A stretch of 64,000 nucleotides of DNA from Paracoccus saliphilus (GTDB taxonomy: Bacteria > Pseudomonadota > Alphaproteobacteria > Rhodobacterales > Rhodobacteraceae), in assembly GCF_028553805.1 (NCBI RefSeq), contig NZ_CP067140.1, forward strand, positions 2,046,001-2,110,000, given 5' to 3'. Each line of letters opens with the position of its first letter. Within the stretch, counting starts at the first letter, position 1. The notes under the pieces were generated by a model, which saw only the letters and a list, made by a program, of their open reading frames with translations, had not been told where the DNA came from and ran no database searches. Shown here in pieces: positions 18,111 through 26,455 of the stretch. The position numbers were made by a program, and so were the translations under genes.

Positions 18111-19063
18111 GAAACACCTTCAACAATTTCGGCATGCCGGGCCGGGTCAATATTCCCGCCCGACAGGATCAGCACCAAGGGACCATCCCCGGCGTGCAAC
18201 TTACCCGCAAGCACCGCCCCCGCGCCGACGGCGGCTGCCCCTTCGACGGTCTCGCCATCCTCGACGGCGAGGTGGAGGATGCCCGCGGCGATTTCCTCTT
18301 CGGTCAGCAGGATCAATTCATCCATCAGATCGCGAACCATCGGGAAAGTAAGCTGGTTCTGCAGACCGATCCCGCCACCAAGACTGTCGGCGAGGGTTTC
18401 GACCTCCTCGACCTCGACCGGGTGCCCGGCTTCAAGGCTGGCCGCCATTGCGGCGCCTTTCTCCATGCTGATCCCGACGATGCGGATCCCGGGATTCAGC
18501 GATTTCGCGGCCAGAGCAACCCCGGCCAGCAATCCGCCGCCGGACAGCGGCACGGCCAGCGTGGCCGCGTCGGGAATCTGCCGCAGGATTTCCATGCCCA
18601 ACGTCCCCTGCCCCGCGATCACATCGGGATGATCAAAGGGCGGGATCAGCGCAAATCCCTCGTCATGCTTCAGGCGATGCGCCTCCTCGAAAGCCTCGTC
18701 CTGGCTGGCACCGATCACCCGCGCCTCGGCCCCAAGGCTTTCGATCGCCGCAAGCTTGTTCTGTGGCACGAGGCGCGAGACGCAGATCACCGCCCGCATC
18801 TTCAGCTGCTTCGCCGCATGGGCCAGTGCGCGTCCGTGATTCCCGGTCGAGGCCGTGGTCACGCCCGCCACATCCCCCAACCGCGCCACGGCATTCGAGG
18901 CGCCGCGCAGCTTGAACGCCCCGGTTTCCTGCTTGTGCTCGCATTTCAGCCAGACCGGTCCGCCCGCCTGCCTCGACAGACTGGCGGACGGTTTGATCGG
19001 CGTTTCCCGGACCATGTCGCGGATCCGTTCTGCCGCCGCAGCGACATCATCCATTGTTACCAT
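18107..19063 (-). CDS. eutB: Hydroxyectoine utilization dehydratase EutB
   Basis: PLP enzyme of the threonine dehydratase/serine racemase fold (318 aa). The Schiff-base Lys51 is in GAFKLRGA, the phosphate/cofactor loop in STGNHGRALA and SGGGLLAG, and a second glycine loop in SLGGGIGLQ. It is proposed to dehydrate a hydroxyectoine-derived intermediate. ATG 19063 overlaps eutA by 7 bp; ATG 19054 (MDDVAAAAERI) is an equally possible start. Confidence 0.92.
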   Translation of the reverse strand: MVTMDDVAAAAERIRDMVRETPIKPSASLSRQAGGPVWLKCEHKQETGAFKLRGASNAVARLGDVAGVTTASTGNHGRALAHAAKQLKMRAVICVSRLVPQNKLAAIESLGAEARVIGASQDEAFEEAHRLKHDEGFALIPPFDHPDVIAGQGTLGMEILRQIPDAATLAVPLSGGGLLAGVALAAKSLNPGIRIVGISMEKGAAMAASLEAGHPVEVEEVETLADSLGGGIGLQNQLTFPMVRDLMDELILLTEEEIAAGILHLAVEDGETVEGAAAVGAGAVLAGKLHAGDGPLVLILSGGNIDPARHAEIVEGVS

Positions 19064-19761
19064 GTACGAACCTTGAAAAGTTGCCCCAGCCCCGTGGCCG
19101 GGATCTTGGCAATATCGAGCATCGACCAGAACAGCACCTGGTTGGAGCTGAGAACTGGCTTGCCCAGTTCCGCCTCGATCTCCTCGATGACGGAAACGGC
19201 GGGAAGCGATGTGCAGGACATGAACAACGCTTCGGCATCGGAATGATCCGAATCCAGTGCAAAACGAATGACCTCTTCAGGCGGCAACAAGGCCATGTCG
19301 CGGTCATCGGCGTAACCCATCGCATGGCGGGATACGACATCCATCCCATGCGCCGCGAAATAATCCCCCACCAGATCCGACGCTTCTTGCATGTAAGGCG
19401 TCATCAGCGCGACCCGTTCGACCCCAAGCGCGGCAAAACTCCGCAACGCCGCCCCTGCCGGAGTCGTCACCGGCGCCCGATCCCCGATCGCCTCCTGCAC
19501 CTTGGGGCCCAACACCGCCGAGGCCGAGGTGCAAGCGAACCCGATGCCCTTCAACTCGACACCGGGCACCAGGATATCGGCCGCCGCCCGCAGGCGGGGG
19601 CCGGTCTTGCGCAGATTTTCGGCGGTGGTGGGATTGTCGAACTCAATCCGCGTCACATGCAGGCGGCAGCCCTCGGGCAGCAACCTTATGGCATCACCTT
19701 CGATCGTGAGATCGGTGGCAAGGGCTATCAGCCCGAACCGGGACAGCTTGTCGCGCCACAT
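19057..19761 (-). CDS. eutA: Ectoine utilization protein EutA (Asp/Glu racemase fold)
   Basis: A 234-aa member of the aspartate/glutamate racemase-arylmalonate decarboxylase superfamily. The two catalytic-type cysteines are in GFACTSAS and FMSCTSLPA. EutA is thought to act on hydroxyectoine stereochemistry before EutB/EutC; the exact step is not settled in the literature I know. It lies 18 bp downstream of usp in the same operon. Confidence 0.9.
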   Translation of the reverse strand: MWRDKLSRFGLIALATDLTIEGDAIRLLPEGCRLHVTRIEFDNPTTAENLRKTGPRLRAAADILVPGVELKGIGFACTSASAVLGPKVQEAIGDRAPVTTPAGAALRSFAALGVERVALMTPYMQEASDLVGDYFAAHGMDVVSRHAMGYADDRDMALLPPEEVIRFALDSDHSDAEALFMSCTSLPAVSVIEEIEAELGKPVLSSNQVLFWSMLDIAKIPATGLGQLFKVRTW

Positions 19762-19779
19762 ATGGGATGCTGCCCTCCC

Positions 19780-20223
19780 TTACACGACCAGGACGGGGCA
19801 ATCGGCGATGCCCGTGACCTTGTGGCTGACCGAGCCAAGCAGATAGCCCTCGGTCGCGCCAAGGCCGCGAGAGCCGATCACGATCAGATCGCACCCCTTG
19901 TCATGGGCCATGGCGACGATGGTCCGGGCGGGTTGCCCGGCCTTGATGAAGGCGCTCACATGCTCCACCCCGGCATCCTTCGCATGGCTCTTGGCAAAAT
20001 CGGCAGCCTCTCGCGCGGCGCTTCGCATCGTCTCGTCCAGGTTGCTTCCCGGCTCGGAACTGCCGCGCACCATCGAAAGCGATGCCTCCAGCATCGAATG
20101 ATGGCGATAGACCGTCACGATGATCAGATGCGCATTGCACAGCTTGGCCAACTCAGTCGCCTTGACCAGCGCCCTTTCAGCCCCGGTCGAGCCATCATAG
20201 GGAACCAGTATCCGTTCAAACAT
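19780..20223 (-). CDS. usp: Universal stress protein of the ectoine TRAP operon
   Basis: UspA-fold protein (147 aa), equivalent to TeaD, which binds ATP and dampens ectoine uptake through the Halomonas TRAP transporter. The ATP motif GSRGLGATEGYLLGSVSHKV (G-2x-G-9x-G-S type) is intact. I chose ATG 20223 because GAGGAGG lies directly upstream, overlapping the uehC stop region; an earlier in-frame Met at 20244 has no ribosome site. Confidence 0.92.
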   Translation of the reverse strand: MFERILVPYDGSTGAERALVKATELAKLCNAHLIIVTVYRHHSMLEASLSMVRGSSEPGSNLDETMRSAAREAADFAKSHAKDAGVEHVSAFIKAGQPARTIVAMAHDKGCDLIVIGSRGLGATEGYLLGSVSHKVTGIADCPVLVV

Positions 20224-20233
20224 CGCGGCCTCC

Positions 20234-21520
20234 TCAATATCCAAAGGCCAGATCGCGCAGGAACAGCGCTATCTGCGGGAAAAAGATCAGCAACACCGCG
20301 ACCGACAGCAGCATGAAGATGAAGGGCGGCGTGCCGCGCACCACCTCGACATAGGGCCGCTTGAAGACCGCGATAGCGGTGAAGATGTCGCAACCGAATG
20401 GCGGCGTCGCACTGCCGATGGCGACCTGCAGGGTGATGATCGTCCCGACCAGAACCGGGTCCAGTCCGACCGCCTGCACCACCGGCGCAAAGATCGGCAC
20501 GAAGATCAGGATCACCACGATCGGATCGACGAACATGCAACCGACGAAAAAGGCGATAGAGATGGTGAAAAGCACACCATACTGCCCCATCTCGTCAATG
20601 CCGATGGCGCCAAGGATCTGCTGCGGGATCTGGGCGAAGCTGATGACATAAGAGAAGGCCGCGCCCGCACCGACAAGGATGAACACAACGGCAGTGATCA
20701 GCCCGGTCGATTTCGCCGTGGCATAAAGCGTCCTCAGATCCATTTCCCGGAATACGATCATTTCGAGGATCAGCGCGTAAAGCACACAGGCCGCAGCCGC
20801 CTCTGTCGGCGAGAAGATACCGCCATAGATACCGCCGATGACGATGGCGGGGAAGCCGAGAGGCCACAAGGCACGCTTGATCGCCTGTCCGCGTTCGGCC
20901 CAGGTCGATTTAGGCTCGGTCGGAACATTGTTCCTGACAGCGTAGATATAGGAGTAGATCGAGAACAGCAGCAGGATCAGCAGTCCCGGCCCGATCCCCG
21001 CGATGAACAACTCCGCGATCGAGGTGCCGGACACGACGCCATAGATGATCATGCCGATGGATGGCGGGATCAGGAAGGCGATATCCGAGGAGTTCACGAT
21101 CAGCGCGAGGATGAAACTGTCATTGTACCCCGCCTTCTGCATTCGCGGACGCAGCGGGCCGCCAACGGCAACCACCGTGGCCTGGGTCGAGCCCGAGACC
21201 GCCCCGAACATCGTGCAGGCACCGGCCGTGGCGACCGCAAGCCCGCCTTTCAGATGGCCGACAAAGGCCATCACCAGATCGATCAACCGACCCGCGGATT
21301 GTCCGCGCGTCATGATATCGGCGGCGAAGATGAACATCGGCACAGCGATCAGGCTGGCCGGTCGGATACCGGCCATGATCTGCTGCACCATGGTATCGAG
21401 CTGTGAAAAGCCTCCGAAAATGCCGACGAAACCGATCAGTGACCCGGCAATCAGCGGGATCATCATCGGGAACCCCAGCAACAAGAGGACGATCATCGTG
21501 CCGAATATAGCCCAGACCAT
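20234..21520 (-). CDS. uehC: Ectoine/hydroxyectoine TRAP transporter large permease UehC
   Basis: DctM-type permease (428 aa, about 11-12 membrane segments) that couples ectoine uptake to a sodium gradient. Family landmarks are LGFPMMIPLI near the N-terminus, AGACTMFGAVSGSTQATVVAVGG, IPPSIGMIIYGVVSGTSIAELF and the late VDPIVVILIFVPIFAPVVQ. It lies 3 bp downstream of uehB. Confidence 0.95.
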   Translation of the reverse strand: MVWAIFGTMIVLLLLGFPMMIPLIAGSLIGFVGIFGGFSQLDTMVQQIMAGIRPASLIAVPMFIFAADIMTRGQSAGRLIDLVMAFVGHLKGGLAVATAGACTMFGAVSGSTQATVVAVGGPLRPRMQKAGYNDSFILALIVNSSDIAFLIPPSIGMIIYGVVSGTSIAELFIAGIGPGLLILLLFSIYSYIYAVRNNVPTEPKSTWAERGQAIKRALWPLGFPAIVIGGIYGGIFSPTEAAAACVLYALILEMIVFREMDLRTLYATAKSTGLITAVVFILVGAGAAFSYVISFAQIPQQILGAIGIDEMGQYGVLFTISIAFFVGCMFVDPIVVILIFVPIFAPVVQAVGLDPVLVGTIITLQVAIGSATPPFGCDIFTAIAVFKRPYVEVVRGTPPFIFMLLSVAVLLIFFPQIALFLRDLAFGY

Positions 21521-21523
21521 GGC

Positions 21524-22174
21524 TCAGATCTCCTCTTCGCGGCTATCGTCATAGCCTTCCAATGTGCTGGTCGACAGCCAGATATCCTTGTCGATGACAT
21601 TCTTGATCGCGGTCAGCGTGTATTGCAGCCCGGTCAGGAAGAAGCCCATCGGCGCCCAGACAATGATCCACCATTGCGGAATGTTCAGCGCCGGCATTAA
21701 TCGTCCACGGGAGGCCTGCGAAAGCACGTAATCAAGGGAATACCAAGTCAGCAGGAACATTGCCGCGGCTGTGATCACGGCAATCAATACCATCATCGCC
21801 CTGCGAAGCGGAAATGGCAGCGCATCGAAAAAGGCCGACATGCGAATATGCCGTCCATGCCGCGCCGCATAGGAAATACCCGCGAAGGTGATCAGGATGA
21901 TAAGTGCCTGATTGACCTCTTCCGAGAAATACAGCGTATGGCCAACCACCCGGCCAACCACATTGGCCATGGTGTTGATGGCCATCAGCAGAACGCCTGC
22001 GGCCAGCAGGATCGCCTCGATCCGGGCGATTCCGACATCGATCACGCCCAGAAAGCCGGGCAACCCCGATACATATTTGGAATCATCGATATCGTCGTCA
22101 TCGATGGACGCGGCCTTGGCCGCTGCGACAACATCGGGATCAGGCTCGGGGGCGTGCTTGTCGTCAAGCGTCAT
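21524..22174 (-). CDS. uehB: TRAP transporter small permease UehB
   Basis: DctQ-type small subunit (216 aa) with four membrane segments (about 50-70, 85-105, 125-147, 172-193). The cytoplasmic N-terminus of about 40 residues is rich in Asp ([21 protein letters not shown]). Conserved [30 protein letters not shown] identifies the family. It follows an intercistronic hairpin downstream of uehA, which would keep its expression below that of the binding protein. Confidence 0.93.
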   Translation of the reverse strand: MTLDDKHAPEPDPDVVAAAKAASIDDDDIDDSKYVSGLPGFLGVIDVGIARIEAILLAAGVLLMAINTMANVVGRVVGHTLYFSEEVNQALIILITFAGISYAARHGRHIRMSAFFDALPFPLRRAMMVLIAVITAAAMFLLTWYSLDYVLSQASRGRLMPALNIPQWWIIVWAPMGFFLTGLQYTLTAIKNVIDKDIWLSTSTLEGYDDSREEEI

Positions 22175-22209
22175 GGCCGCTGCCTCTTATGTCGAAAAAA
22201 TCACTGGTA

Positions 22210-22233
22210 AACTGGCCGGAATCCCGGCCAGTT
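22210..22233 (-). promoter_or_regulatory. Intercistronic stem-loop between uehA and uehB
   Basis: Perfect 10-bp stem AACTGGCCGG / CCGGCCAGTT with a 4-nt loop, 26 bp after the uehA stop on the minus strand; a T6 run follows about 14 nt later. Position fits an mRNA-stabilising or attenuating hairpin that favours expression of the binding protein. Confidence 0.65.
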
Positions 22234-22258
22234 CGCAAATCATGAGCTCGGCCGAAAC

Positions 22259-23404
22259 TCAGTTGCCGGTTTCTTCACCCTCGGCAGCCTCTTCGGCTTC
22301 ATCCGCGGTCTCCATCGCGGCTTCATCCGCAGCGGCTTCGCCTTCGGCGGTCGAGCCGTCTTCCGTAGCAGCCTCGCCTTCGGCCGCTTCGCCACCACCT
22401 TCGGAAACTGCCGCAAGGTCGGCTTTCATCTGGTCGAGGATCTCCTGCGCCTGATCTCCGCCGACTTCGAGGAACTCCTGCTCAACCGCCTCGGCAGTTG
22501 CCTTGAACGGTTCGCGCTGTTCCTCGGTCAGTTCGGTGATGGTCATGTCAGGCTTGGCTTCCATGATCTTCGCCAGCGACTCTTCGGTCAGCCCGGTCTG
22601 GTATTCGACGATGTAGTCGAAAGCCGCGTCGATGGCGTTCTGGATGACCTCCTTGTCCTCGTCGGGCAGGCCGTCATAGAACTCCTTGTTGGCCATCACC
22701 GCCGTGGTGAAGTTATTATGGCCGGCGCGGGTGATGTGATCCGTCACCTCGTACATCTTCGTGGATTCGATGAAGAAGGCCGGGTTTTCCTGACCCTGGA
22801 TGATACCCGTCTGCAACGCGCCATAGACCTCGCCCCATGGCAGCGGTGTCGGCGTCGCGCCGAATGCCTGGTAGCTGGAAACCAGAAGCGGATTGGTCAT
22901 GACCCGGAACTTCACTTCGTTCAGATCCTCGGGCGTCTCGACAGCCTCGGTCGTGGTCATCATGACCTCGCCCTCGGGGAACATGGTCAGCAGTTCCAGC
23001 CCCTGATCGGCGTAAAGCGGCGGGAAGAGTTCCTTGATGGTCTTGGAGGTACGGAAGAACTCTACCAACTGATCCTGATCGGCGGGCAGCAGGTAGGGCA
23101 CGAAGAACACCTGCGCTTCGGGGATCAGCGCGCCGGTGAAACCGGGCGACTGGTCGACGAATTGCAGGATGCCTGATTGCGCCTGTTCCATGGTGTCAGC
23201 GGATTCCCCCAATGTGCCAAAGGGGAAAAGCTGGATCTCGTGGTCGGAATTGGCCTCAACCTCTTCCTTGAATTTCTGGGCGAACTTGCCCTGGACCTCT
23301 TCCAGCGCCTCTTCGAACGCATAGCGCCAAGTCTCGGCCATCGCGCCGCTCGCGCCAAGGAGAAGAGCCGCGATGCTGGCAGCGGTAATGGATTTATAGG
23401 TCAT
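22259..23404 (-). CDS. uehA: Ectoine/hydroxyectoine TRAP substrate-binding protein UehA
   Basis: Periplasmic DctP-family binding protein (381 aa) with a Sec signal (SITAASIAALLLGASGAMA). The mature part shows FAQKFKEEVEANSDHEIQLFP, the substrate-loop Arg in LNEVKFRVMTNPL and PLPWGEVYGALQTGIIQGQENP. ATG 23404 is set by an excellent AGGAGGT. The normal family fold ends near residue 330; the remaining ~48 residues are a Glu/Ala/Gly tail of strongly acidic, low-complexity sequence, which I do not recall from characterised UehA/TeaA proteins. Confidence 0.94.
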   Translation of the reverse strand: MTYKSITAASIAALLLGASGAMAETWRYAFEEALEEVQGKFAQKFKEEVEANSDHEIQLFPFGTLGESADTMEQAQSGILQFVDQSPGFTGALIPEAQVFFVPYLLPADQDQLVEFFRTSKTIKELFPPLYADQGLELLTMFPEGEVMMTTTEAVETPEDLNEVKFRVMTNPLLVSSYQAFGATPTPLPWGEVYGALQTGIIQGQENPAFFIESTKMYEVTDHITRAGHNNFTTAVMANKEFYDGLPDEDKEVIQNAIDAAFDYIVEYQTGLTEESLAKIMEAKPDMTITELTEEQREPFKATAEAVEQEFLEVGGDQAQEILDQMKADLAAVSEGGGEAAEGEAATEDGSTAEGEAAADEAAMETADEAEEAAEGEETGN

Positions 23405-23565
23405 TTTACCTCCTGTGTGTGGGGCCTTGTGACGCAGGGCGTCCTCGGCCTTCCGGGATGCAGGATTCGGGTCGTTCTGCCCGATCTGGCTGAGCCCGAG
23501 AGTTCTGCGCAACAAGTTTTCAAGTCAATTCATATATTAAATCATGACAATTTGCCGGGGGAGTG
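23405..23565 (-). promoter_or_regulatory. Presumed uehA promoter and EnuR operator region
   Basis: The 161 bp between enuR and uehA is AT-rich at its distal part. On the minus strand, TTGACT (about 23522-23527) could be a -35, but no good -10 follows at 17 bp. A loose dyad TCATGATTTAATATATGA (23532-23549) and a direct repeat ACTTGaaaACTTG lie next to it. In characterised clusters EnuR represses the uehA promoter from this position; the exact operator here is not proven. Confidence 0.45.
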
Positions 23566-24966
23566 TCAAACCTCTCCCGATCCCGTATTCGAGAAAAACC
23601 GGTTTGAGTCAGGCAGAAGCGCCGAAATCACGTTCAGGGCATGCTCGAGATCCCGGCTGTTCGCACCTCCCAGACAGATACGCAGGGCCGGAGCATAATC
23701 CGTCACGGCGAATCCCGATCCCGGTGCCAACGCGACGTCTTGAGCCAATGCCGCGCGAATCAAGCCGTGCTCATCTGTACTGGGAGGCAGCGGCAGCCAG
23801 CGATGCAGGCCGTGCGGAAACCCCATGCTGCGCCCCCCCAAAAGCCGCTGCGCGAGGCGATTTCGGGATGCGAGCTCGACCCGTTGAGCGGCCAGCAATT
23901 CATCCGCCACCCCGGTTTCGATCCAGTCAGCCGCGATCTCGGCGATCATCGGGGTCGCCATCCATGACAGTGACAGGTGCCGGTTCAGCACGCGTTCTGC
24001 CAAATATTCCGGCATGGCAAGAAAGCCGAGACGCAGACCCGGCGACAGGCATTTCGACAATCCGGTGAAATAGAGACTGCGTTCGGGGGCAAAGCTGGAT
24101 ACGGGTGGCGGGCGGCGCGGGGCGATCGGTCCCAGCACATCGCTTTCGATGATGACCAACCCTTGCTCGACCGCAGTGGCGGCCAGTTCCTCGCGCCGCT
24201 CGCGATCGATCATCCGTGCAAAGGGCCCTGCCCCGGACGGCAGAAGAAACACCGCTCTCAGCTTGCCCCCCGACGCCCGTGCCGCGGCGGCAAGCGCATC
24301 GGGGCGCATACCACGCTCGTCTCCCGCGATCCCGCGCATACGCAGATAAAGATGGCGAAGTGCGGGCTTGAGAGTATGGCAGGTAGAGCTTTCCGTGGCG
24401 ATTTCATCGCCGGGCTGCGCGACGCTCATCAGCGCGACCATCTGTGCCGGAGTGCACCCATTGGTAATCAGAATCCGCTGTGCCGGAACCACCATTCCAC
24501 AGCGCGCCAACCACCCGGCCGCCATGCCGCCATAGAGCGACATGGTCTGATGCGGACGAAATGAATGGATGACCGAATCGGGCAAACGGTCCGCGATGCG
24601 TTGCATCGAGACCCGCCATGCCTCGGCGATCCGCGGCAGGCGTACCGGCGTCATCATGGATAAATCTACCGGGGGGCGATCCGTCGCGGCACGGAACCAT
24701 GGCACCTCGATCGTCTCTCGCGGTCCGGATTTGACGAAACTCCCCCGTCCTACCTCACCCGAGATCAGGTCGGCGCGGATCAATTCCTCGTAGGCGCGGC
24801 TGACTGTCTGCACCGAAAGCCCCAGTCTCCACGCAAGATCGCGATGCGGCGGCAGCCGGTCACCGGGACACAGGCTGCCGGAATCGATAGCCGCGGCGAT
24901 CCCCTGGGCCAGGCTGCGATAGGCGGGACGGCTGATATCCTCGCGGGTGAGTGGCCAATGCGACAT
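23566..24966 (-). CDS. enuR: MocR/GntR-type regulator EnuR of ectoine use
   Basis: Chimeric regulator (466 aa): GntR winged helix at about 12-80 (AYRSLAQGIAAAIDSGSLCPGDRLPPHRDLAWRLGLSVQTVSRAYEEL-type) fused to a class I aminotransferase fold. Lys305 in LYFTGLSKCLSPG is the expected PLP-binding lysine. EnuR represses uehABC-eut genes until PLP-bound protein senses N-alpha-acetyl-diaminobutyrate. It lies directly upstream of uehA on the same strand and is divergent from asnC across a 72-bp spacer with two palindromes. Confidence 0.93.
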   Translation of the reverse strand: MSHWPLTREDISRPAYRSLAQGIAAAIDSGSLCPGDRLPPHRDLAWRLGLSVQTVSRAYEELIRADLISGEVGRGSFVKSGPRETIEVPWFRAATDRPPVDLSMMTPVRLPRIAEAWRVSMQRIADRLPDSVIHSFRPHQTMSLYGGMAAGWLARCGMVVPAQRILITNGCTPAQMVALMSVAQPGDEIATESSTCHTLKPALRHLYLRMRGIAGDERGMRPDALAAAARASGGKLRAVFLLPSGAGPFARMIDRERREELAATAVEQGLVIIESDVLGPIAPRRPPPVSSFAPERSLYFTGLSKCLSPGLRLGFLAMPEYLAERVLNRHLSLSWMATPMIAEIAADWIETGVADELLAAQRVELASRNRLAQRLLGGRSMGFPHGLHRWLPLPPSTDEHGLIRAALAQDVALAPGSGFAVTDYAPALRICLGGANSRDLEHALNVISALLPDSNRFFSNTGSGEV

Positions 24967-24975
24967 TGGCCCAGA

Positions 24976-25027
24976 TTCCCCAAGCCGGGGTCACTTGTCC
25001 AGATTGACATTCCCCGGCACCGGGGAA
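24976..25027. promoter_or_regulatory. Paired palindromes between enuR and asnC
   Basis: Two related dyads: TTCCCCaagCCGGGG (24976-24990) and the perfect TTCCCCGGcaCCGGGGAA (25010-25027), 34 bp apart. The second starts right after TTGACA (25004-25009) and would fill the promoter spacer of asnC. Candidate operator pair for EnuR or for the AsnC-type regulator; which one is not known. Confidence 0.6.
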
Positions 25028-25038
25028 ACAAGCGGATC

Positions 25039-25521
25039 ATGACCCCGCTTCGCCTCGACGATCGTGACATTGCCATTCTTGCGACGCTCTCCCGCGAGGG
25101 GCGCATCGCCAAGACGGATCTGGCCAGCCGTGTGAACCTGTCGCCGACCCCATGCTGGGAGCGGATGAAGCGGCTCGAGAAGGCTGGGCTGATCCAAGGC
25201 TACCGCGCCGAGATCGACCTGTCAGGCCTTGGGCCGCATGTGCAGGTCTTCGTCACCATCGAGCTGGACAACCATCGTGCCGAAAGTTTTCAGATATTCG
25301 AACGCACCGTCGCGCGGATTGACGAAATAACCGGATGCTGGGCCATCGGGGGCGGATATGACTACCTGATGCAGGTGGTAACCGGCGATGTGGGTGCGTT
25401 CCAGACATTGATGGACGGGCTGCTGGAAAGCCGGGCCGGGGTGCGGCGCTATTATAGCTATATCGTCACGAAGCCGGTCAAGGATGTGCCGCCGGCGATG
25501 GGATTGCTGTTTCGGCCCTGA
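25039..25521 (+). CDS. AsnC/Lrp-type regulator of the ectoine locus (DoeX-like)
   Basis: Lrp/AsnC family regulator (160 aa): N-terminal HTH (LDDRDIAILATLSREGRIAKTDLASRVNLSPTPCWERMKRLEKAGLI) and C-terminal RAM effector domain (about 68-150). Genes of this type (asnC/doeX) accompany ectoine catabolic genes in Rhodobacterales and Halomonas. ATG 25039 is used because longer frames would run into enuR. It is divergent from enuR. Confidence 0.9.
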   Translation: MTPLRLDDRDIAILATLSREGRIAKTDLASRVNLSPTPCWERMKRLEKAGLIQGYRAEIDLSGLGPHVQVFVTIELDNHRAESFQIFERTVARIDEITGCWAIGGGYDYLMQVVTGDVGAFQTLMDGLLESRAGVRRYYSYIVTKPVKDVPPAMGLLFRP

Positions 25522-25633
25522 TCCACAGCCGTTAATTTGGGATACAATATTCAATTTACAGGCGATAATAAGCCTAATATAGAATGAATTTCAGCCTCAT
25601 CCCCGAGGCCAGTAGTTTAGTAGGGAGACAGGA

Positions 25634-26242
25634 ATGTATTGTCATATTCTCAAGGGCGTTGCCGTATTGGGCGCGATCACATTGACGGCCTGTGGCGGCG
25701 GCTCTTCTTCGGGAGGAGGCTCGGCACCGGGCGGCGGGAGCGGAACCAAGGCGCCATCCTATAATAGTCTGCTCGGTCAGATCGAGGATTTCAATGATCG
25801 CTACGAATTGGATGATCCCACCGCATATGACAATGTCACCACATCGGCAGAGATGCCGGTCAGCGGCAAAGCCACCTATTCGGGTGCAGGTGGGTATCGC
25901 CCGGCATCGACGCCGAAAGGTGCGCCTCCTCCCATTGTCGGCAAGGCAACGATGAACGCTAGTTTCGGCAAGGGAACCGTTTCAGGTCGTGTAACCAATC
26001 TGAAGGCATCTCCCGGAAATCGAACTTCTGGCGGAACCATCAAGATGGAAGGGGTCATTCGCGATATTGCGGTTGACGCCGCGGTCAATGGCAATCTCGA
26101 CCTCAACGGCAAAACCCATAAATTCAGCAACAGAGGAGTCGGCGTATTCTATGGCCGCGATGCAGAGGGGCTCACCGTCGTTTCCGCCGGCAAGAACTGG
26201 GACGGCGAAGATTACGTGGTTACAATTTCCGGCACAGAATAG
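25634..26242 (+). CDS. Putative surface lipoprotein, transferrin-binding-protein-like barrel
   Basis: 202-aa lipoprotein: signal peptide with lipobox LTAC (acylated Cys20), then a Gly/Ser linker (GGGSSSGGGSAPGGGSG) and a beta-rich domain ending in a GVFYGRDAEGLTVVSAG motif, resembling the C-terminal barrel of TbpB/factor-H-binding-type lipoproteins common in Rhodobacteraceae. Ligand unknown. AGGGAGACAGGA precedes the ATG. It interrupts the usual asnC-doeC-doeD order, and its base composition is lower in GC than its neighbours. Confidence 0.7.
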   Translation: MYCHILKGVAVLGAITLTACGGGSSSGGGSAPGGGSGTKAPSYNSLLGQIEDFNDRYELDDPTAYDNVTTSAEMPVSGKATYSGAGGYRPASTPKGAPPPIVGKATMNASFGKGTVSGRVTNLKASPGNRTSGGTIKMEGVIRDIAVDAAVNGNLDLNGKTHKFSNRGVGVFYGRDAEGLTVVSAGKNWDGEDYVVTISGTE

Positions 26243-26283
26243 GCTCGCCAACCGCGATCGCTGCGTCCGCAACAGATTTTCCG

Positions 26284-26318
26284 GCAGCCTCGCCGCATCC
26301 CCTCTGCGGTGAGGCTGC
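26284..26318 (+). terminator. Stem-loop after the lipoprotein gene
   Basis: 13-bp stem GCAGCCTCGCCGC / GCGGTGAGGCTGC (one G-U pair in RNA) with a 9-nt loop, 42 bp past the stop. There is no T-run, so termination may need Rho, but the position separates the lipoprotein gene from doeC. Confidence 0.55.
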
Positions 26319-26455
26319 GTTGTGATCCGGGGATCAGAGAAAAAAACACCGTCCTCCGATGAGGAAAACAGAGAATTCCTCTGCCCGCCCCTTACCGATT
26401 GGTGAAATCGCCTGCCCGCCTCCCCCCATATTCTGGTCAAGCAAGGAGGTGCGCA

